Below, in pieces: positions 57,992-64,000 of a DNA stretch of 64,000 nucleotides (positions are counted from its first letter, which is position 1; each line of letters starts with the position of its first letter). Origin of the DNA: Angiostrongylus vasorum. Taxonomy: Eukaryota > Nematoda > Chromadorea > Rhabditida > Metastrongylidae. A program made the translations under genes and the position numbers. The notes beneath the pieces are model-generated. The model was not told the DNA's origin, made no database searches, and worked only from the letters and a program-made list of their open reading frames with translations. The stretch covers positions 1 through 64,000 of the forward strand of contig JADANN010000058.1 of assembly GCA_018806985.1 (NCBI GenBank), written 5' to 3'.

Positions 57992-60048
57992 CTCGCCTGT
58001 GTATGTACCAAGAAAAGTCCCTTTTGAAATCACTTGTGGAGCGTAGACGCACCATCCTTTTACCATTGTATGCAGTAAAACAAGTGGAACCTTCCTGCGT
58101 CTCTGAAATAATATAAAAATACGTCAATTGGATAAAATGAGCTTAACCAACCATAAATTCCTAATATTACTTACTTCATACATGAATGCCCCGTCCTCAC
58201 CGGATGTGCGGACCTCACCATAACCTCCGTTTTTCAAAGATTTGCTGGTTAAGCCATTGTGGTTTTCCTAGAACTCCGCTAGGCTTCCTGATAAAAACGC
58301 CGGACTCCTTTTCAGCTTGGGAGACCCTGCCAGGTGATGAATCCCCGCTGTATAACGCAGTCCGACACCCAGGAACACCTCCCAGCCACGATTTTTTATT
58401 TAATGCCTACTAAGGCGGCAAACCTTTGGGAGGAAATTCAAATTCTTAATATTTAAAATTCAAAAGCTCGACTGCGACATAAAGTCACTTTAATGAACAA
58501 ATAATTCCTTTTAAATAACGTCCAAAATTACGACTGAAATACTTTCAATCTTGAGCGCTCAGATGAGCGTTTTATATTAGTAAATATTTCCTCACCACTT
58601 CAAATCTGCTTGGACAGTCGGAATTACAACAGCAAGTTGTACCACATTCTCCAGCTATAGCCTCGGCTAGCTTCTCCACATCCACCTTTCCGTTCCTACG
58701 CATTCGGATCTGAATCTGACCAATTACCTGGCAAGCTCACCATTTAAACACATTCATGACAGAATTGTTTCTTTGACAACTGTCAGCAATTTCATTACAG
58801 TTGGAGTTCTTGAGAACCTAAGGGAAGACGTATGTGCAAAGAGAATTGGAACTGCAAGTCGAAAGAAGTAAATGACTTTTGTTGGAAGATGTTATTTCAG
58901 CTTCAAATTTATTTGAATATCAACGATCCATTGGGGGCAAAGGTATTCTGCTATATCAAGCGTCGACTATTCAATTGGTTCGATTTTTTAAACCACAATC
59001 CTCTAAGAAAAGAATCGGCGAAACGTTATGAGACGAAATAAATTAAGATTGAAGCCAGAGTTTTAATTTGTAAAGCACACAATAGATTCAGATTTTTAAC
59101 TTGAATTTAGAGAAGCATCCATTATCGATCACCGAAATCAATGCATAACGAAGTGAACACTTCACGAATAACAATAGGACGCAACAAATTAACATTGAAA
59201 GCTCGTGTTATTTCTAAAAGACAATAGTAAAGCCTAGGGCTCAAAAAAACTCAGTAGTTATAAACAACTCAAAACAAAACGTCTGTACCTGTTCGGTACG
59301 TGTACTAACATCAAACTTGTGCACGAAAAACTTTCCTCCAGTCCTAAAACGCCAGCGACTGCCTGCGATGAGGCCTCCAACTGCTCAAACAGAGTCCTCG
59401 CAGGATTCCAAGAAAAAATCAATTCAACCAGGATTTAACGGCATCCGTGATGGGGGTAAATTTTCCAAGTATCATTCAGATAAATGTGCAAATTCAAAGA
59501 CTTTAGTGGATCACACATGTGAGATAGCGAACTCAGTGAAAGATGCACTGCGATCTGTACAGTATTCAATGTCGTGTCATTTAAAAGATCACTATGAATA
59601 GAAGAGGCATCCGAAAAAACTGCTAGAGAAGGCTGAAATCGAGTGAACACCCACAATCTGACACACACCCTGTACCGTGATAAATTTAGGGATTGATTTC
59701 ATGGAGATTACCTTAATCTACAATGAAAGTTAGGAAACACTACTTCTTCATTTGAAAGGACGTATACGGAGTGGGTTTTTTTCAAAGAATACTATGAAAT
59801 AAATAAGAAGAATATTCACGACGAAGTAAGCCAGCCCTCTACATCGTCACAAAAGTAATGGTTTTAAAACATCCATTTGTTAAGAATTGGATGTAAAAGC
59901 ACACCTTAATGCAAGGACAGGATGACGTGCAACGACCATCTCTGCAATCACAACCCGCAGCGTCCTCAGGATACTGCATGCGCAGTGCAAGACCAATTAC
60001 CTTTGCTTCAGAGTAGTTGGAGAAGGATATAACGCTTCTTACCAAATA
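57992..60048 (-). CDS. Pre-SET/SET-domain histone-lysine methyltransferase, partial
   Basis: Three minus-strand exons, all phase 0 with good splice sites. Exon 60048-59905 (48 codons) includes EDAAGCDCRDGRCTSSCPCI. Exon 58727-58596 (44 codons) includes GKVDVEKLAEA and AGECGTTCCCNSDCPSRF. Exon 58102-57992 (37 codons) includes RKVPLVLL, VKGWCVYAPQVISKGTFLG and TYTGE. The spaced cysteines match the zinc-binding pre-SET module, and the last exon matches the first motif of the SET domain, as in SUV39/SETMAR-type enzymes that methylate histone H3 lysine 9 in nuclei. No stop interrupts the 129 codons. The usual GWGV cofactor-binding motif reads GWCV. Start, SET core (NHSCxPN) and end are not found, so the gene is partial, reaches further away, or has lost its end. 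Confidence 0.75.
58170..58440 (+). repeat. Dispersed repeat A in a SET-gene intron
   Basis: TTACTTACTTCATACATGAATG start, CACCATAACCTCCGTTTTTC, GCTTGGGAGACCCTGCC, GTCCGACACCCAGGAACACC and AACCTTTGGGAGG end; internally deleted relative to 38587-38975. It lies between the second and third recognised SET exons. Confidence 0.65.
58728..59904. other. Intron of the SET gene
   Basis: Plus frames 58832-59041 and 59317-59601 and the minus frame 59435-59668 fall here. None has a recognised domain or matching splice context. The 94-codon plus frame is basic and Ser-rich (RPPTAQTESSQDSKKKS) and is the least random-looking of them. Confidence 0.35.
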
Positions 60049-60150
60049 CTGAAACAAAAGCAATAGCTAAAGTCTGAATGTAAACCATCGAAATGAAGCT
60101 CAGTTTAGAACGCATTATCTAAACACGATTTGAAATACAACAGGAAAGTA

Positions 60151-60291
60151 CTAAAAAAGAACTGCGTTTTGCTTAAAATCCCCATGGGTGTCATGATAGT
60201 GAACAAACTTGTCCACATGTGTTTTCTCTGTAATGTGAGCAAAACAACATTTCATCGAGCATACAGGGCACAAAAAGATGTGATAGAAACG
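60151..60291 (-). other. Short C2H2-like open frame upstream of SET exons
   Basis: The minus strand is open for 46 codons and reads HIFLCPVCSMKCCFAHITEK then THVDKFVHYHDTHGDF. The C-x2-C-x13-H-x5-H spacing resembles a C2H2 zinc finger, and it lies on the same strand just before the SET exons. I cannot find a good acceptor and donor pair for it, so its membership in that gene is speculative. Confidence 0.2.
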
Positions 60292-60364
60292 TTACCGACC
60301 TAACTTGAAAGCAGAAAAGAAGCTGTATCAAACAATAAAGCGGAATTCCTTGCAATCAATCTAT

Positions 60365-60670
60365 AGTTACTTAATTGGAAACTTGGACGGCCCGTCCTCA
60401 ATGGTTGTGCGGGCTCCAGCATAATCTCTATTTTTGAAGTTTCCCCGGTTTAGCTGCTGTGTTTCCCAAGATTTGTCACAATGCGGCCAGTTTGACGTTA
60501 GGACGGTGACAGATCCTGGTATTGGTTTACTAATATCTGGGTTTCGTGATAGGCCGAACTCCTCAGCTTGGGAGACCCTGCCGGGAGGAAAAAGCACCCT
60601 GTTGTACACCGCAGCCCGACGCTCAGGAACACCTCCCAGTCACGATGAGGCGGCAAATGAGGCAATAATC
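60365..60670 (+). repeat. Dispersed repeat A, adjoining RTE 4
   Basis: TTACTTAATTGGAAACTTGGAC start, GGCCCGTCCTCAATGG, GATCCTGGTATTGGTTTACTA, GCTTGGGAGACCCTGCCGGG and CCCAGTCACGATGAGGCGGC end. It abuts the 3' end of RTE 4, but RTE 2 lacks it at the same place, so it is an independent insertion or an alternative tail. Confidence 0.65.
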
Positions 60671-60689
60671 ATTCACAATCGTTCCTTCA

Positions 60690-63600
60690 CCTGAATCACC
60701 TGTAGACCCGTTGATTGTCGAGTAACTCGAGCGAGCGCCAATAAATCTTCCATATTTCCCTGTAGCGTGCAAGAGTAGCCCAGTGGGTTCTGTTCGTTCT
60801 AGAAACTCGTCGAGCATCATATCTTTCTTCGTGAAGAACTCTGACCATCGGGTCGGTGGTGTTCCTGCAGTACGTTCAACATCCCGAGGAATCCAGTCAC
60901 TAACGGCGCTTCGTCCATCGGTAGTCATTCATACGCATTATGTGTTCGCCCCACTTTATCTTCCACTGTTTGGCGTAAAGAACGGCAGCTTTGATTTTTG
61001 GTCGTTGACGCAGGTCGGAACTTCGGATCCCATCCCTTCCTTGTGTGAAACGGGATACTCCTAGCATTGTCCCTTTCGACTGCGCGTTCGATAACGCTGA
61101 GTGATCTATCGTCCTGCTTAAGTAGTTACCGCGACCAAGTTTCTGACGCACGCTAGGCATGAAGTACCGTTGAGTCGAAAAGGTGAGCACGGAGTCGTGT
61201 GTTCTTCATCCTCCTCACTATATCCTCGATGCTCCTGAAAGCACCTCAAGCCGCTCGTTTCCTTCTGCTCAGCTCTAGAGACTAAATCGTTCAACATATT
61301 GATTTCACGACCGAGATAGACATAACCGGAGCATTCGGAGACCTTCGTTCCGTTGAGCAGTGAATAGCGGCATACTATATCAATCCGTTCCTCATTAACA
61401 CCGTTTTTGTAAGATTTAGTTGAAGAACAATCTTTCCACACGCTTTATCAAAGTCGGCAAGCATACATTCCGCTTGAGCTAATGTTTAGGTGTTATAGGG
61501 ACAATGTCATCAGCAAAGCCAAGATGATGTATCTGCCGACCATCGGTTTTCACTCCCATGTTATCCCATTCCAATGTTCACATGACGTTCTGGAAGGCGG
61601 CGGCAAATAATTTTGGCGAGATGGTATCGTCTTGCCTAACTCCCCTCTTTTGACGTCAATGTTAATATCGTTGTAGAATGGTGATATCTTGGTTGTGAAA
61701 GTTTTTTGTACAGCCCACGAAGAATCTTTATGCACTGAGTAGAGACTCCTTGACTATCAAGGGCTTCCATGACTGCTTCTATCTCAATTGAATTAAAAGA
61801 CCTTCTGTAAATCGATGAAAGTGAGACAGAGCGTTCTTTTTGTACTCTCGCGATACTTCAATGAGTCTTGTTACCGTGTGGATGTGGTCCATCGTACTAA
61901 ATCCTTTTCGAAACCCTGCTTGCGCACATGGCTGTCCTTCGTCCAGTGTTCTGTCAATCCTGTTTAGGATGACTCGAGTGAAAAGTCTGTAGACGACAGA
62001 GCAGCAAACAGATTGGGCGATAGTTGCCGATATCGTGTAGGTCACCCTTCTTGAACAACAACACGGTCTTGCTGGTCTTCCAGTGGGTATGGGACCTTGC
62101 ATTCGGACAGGTAACGTGTGAAGAGCCGAGCCAGTGTGCTTTATGAGGACTGGCGGAACGTTCTTCAGGTGTTCTGATCTTATCCTGTCCGGACCTGGTG
62201 CTGTTCGATTTTTCACCGACGAAATGGCATGTCGGATTTCGGAAGGGAGAACCGGTGGTACAACATATCCATCCTCCTTTATTTCATATGACGGGAAGGT
62301 GGACGTGGCTATCGAAGAGATCCGAGTAGTAATCGTGAATAATTTTCTCCATTGCCTTTCTGGAACGCTGTAACTGTTCCGTCTGGGCGCCGGAGTGCAA
62401 TCATTTTGGTCTTGTAATTGGCGAAGACTTCGGTGGGCTTTGCGAATGCTTTTCCTAGCCGTCTGCAGCTTCGACCACTACTGCTGCTCTTCCCTCTTTA
62501 AAGATCTTCTTTTATCGTCTGTCTGCACTGTTTTGCAAGTTCGGACGTTAGTTCGCGGTTGCCTGCAGCTCGGGCGATTCCACAGCTGGCGTATCAGCTC
62601 GAGTGTTTCTGGAGACAGACATCTCTTGCGTGACTTTCGAACTCTCAGCTTTCATACCGCTAACGTGAAGATCGTTGACTGAGCCGATCGTATCCATCGC
62701 CAATGTCGTCGACAACGGCACCTTCCCAACGGCTGACTAATGAATTGAATAAGTCCCAGTTTGCGGTGGTTGTGGGACTTCGGTTTTTGAATTTAGCGGC
62801 TTTTTCTCCTTTCCGCGAGAAAGTAGAATCTTGCACGAAGGAGACGGTGGTCTAATCCCGTGTAGAATTTTGGAGATAACAGCGACATCGGTTAGGCAAA
62901 ACCTTCTATTTACTATGATGTGGTCTATTTCGTTATGGTACTCTCCATTGGGAGACTCCCGACGTCCAGCGCTTGAGGGTGGGGCTTCTGGAGTTGTGAG
63001 TTTGCCATGCATTGTCTTGATCGCCATGATAAACTCAGACAGCCGCTCACCCCTGTTCGTTCCATTCTAATCCGTGGGTCCCAATGTGACGTTCTTTAGA
63101 CGTTCTTCTTGGTCCAAATCTCGACGTTGAAATCGCCAATGATGACCTTGAAGAATGTGTGGCCCTTCTCAGTAGAACTTCTCCAAGTCCATATAGAATG
63201 CTTCGACTTCTTCTTCGTCATAGTTTGATGTAAACGACGAAGATTGTCAAAAGCCGGAATTGATCCACATCTTTTTAATCGTAAAACCTCCGATTCGGGC
63301 TGTAAGTTGTTCGAATGAATCGATGTTCATGGACAAACTCGTGTTGACGAGAACGCCGACGCCCGCCAACTCCTCTACTGTCGCATGTTCCGAGGAACAG
63401 TTCTTCTCCGGTGTCATAGACGGAGTTGAAAGGCTGGCGTCGTCTCATCTCGGCCAGGCCGATGACGTCGTACCTTATCCCTTTCTTGCTTTCGCATGAG
63501 CAAGTCTTCTATCGAGGACTCCGATGCAAGTGTACGTGCATTGTAGGTACAGATCGTCACCACAGTTCTTCGAAATCCAGGTAGCTTCCATTGGCCCTGA

Positions 63601-64000
63601 GATTTTAGCAGCCTCTCCGTACTCGCCCTACCCAACGTTGCGAAATTTGGGGGCTCTTTCGGGGATCAGGGGAATGAGGCCCGTTTTTTTTGGTGTGTTT
63701 TGCATTTTTGATAGCCCCGTATTGCTTGCTGGGCTCTAAACGTGGGCGCTGGGTATACTCACGAGTAGCTTGCCATGCTCTGCCAAAGTGGACATGGAGC
63801 TTATTTGTTGGAGGAGACTCCTAACCGCCTCCCATATACTTTTCTGTCAATTGACTGCAGGCTTTTGGCCGAATTGACTCGTAGGATACAATCGGCATGA
63901 ACTAGGACGCATCACACATGCGTCGCATGAATACACCTGCAAATACAGAAAGGTATGTGCCAAATCGGGCGCAGCAGAAACAGGGAGTTTCATCCCCTGG
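60690..64000 (-). mobile_element. RTE-type retrotransposon 4, cut by window end
   Basis: On the minus strand: 5' UTR running off the window (64000-63640), then endonuclease (63635-62737: [19 protein letters not shown], an [18 protein letters not shown] block). Next comes reverse transcriptase (62216-61440: RTAPGPDRIRSEHLKN, CAQAGFRKGFSTMDHIHTVT, EVSREYKK). The FADD catalytic box is intact near 61510, and the motif A region retains FID but is followed by a frameshift. The C-terminal tail (61190-60700) includes WKIKWGEHIMRMNDYRW and VERTAGTPPTRWSEFF. Many one-base shifts disrupt the ORF; of the four copies it keeps the most catalytic residues. Confidence 0.92.

Noticed and set aside
1..64000. 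CRISPR arrays, operons, bacterial promoters or a hidden defence system
   Set aside because: No regularly spaced short repeats with unique spacers and no closely packed same-strand ORFs; intron structure and transposon content are eukaryotic.

Overview
The window looks like nuclear DNA of a nematode, most likely a rhabditid/strongylid (hookworm-like) species. The evidence is: short multi-exon genes with GT-AG introns and the nematode acceptor consensus TTTCAG; a chemoreceptor of the Sra/Srab superfamily, which is nematode-specific; RTE-1-type non-LTR retrotransposons; Penelope-like elements with a GIY-YIG endonuclease; a mariner relic; and several tRNA-derived SINEs. There are no prokaryotic operons, rRNAs or convincing functional tRNA genes. 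Gene density is very low, and most long ORFs are parts of transposable elements or chance frames.

Layout: (1) 1-11 kb holds receptor copy 1, a nine-exon pseudogene, with Penelope and SINE debris around and inside it. (2) 11-18.4 kb is a repeat zone: an inverted Penelope pair, a compound ATAC/CA microsatellite, a SINE and a 3'-truncated RTE element. (3) 18.4-30 kb holds receptor copy 2, the most decayed, interrupted by Penelope, mariner and SINE insertions; a 1.9-kb inverted Penelope pair lies in its 5' flank. (4) 30-45.5 kb holds receptor copy 3, whose nine exons all align in phase and give a 348-residue 7TM protein apart from one missing base in exon 5. (5) 45.5-57.8 kb is mostly repeats: a full-span but mutated RTE, another RTE fragment and an endonuclease relic of a second RTE-like family. 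(6) 57.9-60.1 kb contains three clean exons on the minus strand of a pre-SET/SET lysine methyltransferase gene. (7) 60.7-64 kb is a fourth RTE, cut by the window end.

The three receptor copies share exon phases and intron blocks and lie on the same strand about 13-18 kb apart. They are best explained as a tandem segmental duplication later expanded by repeats. All three appear non-functional as written, copy 3 by a single base. The recurring structural theme is inversion: Penelope fragments and SINE copies repeatedly sit as head-to-head pairs. I found no defence, biosynthetic or other multi-gene system. The most noteworthy items are the palindromic Penelope insertions, the one-base-broken receptor and the SET gene with an altered cofactor motif.
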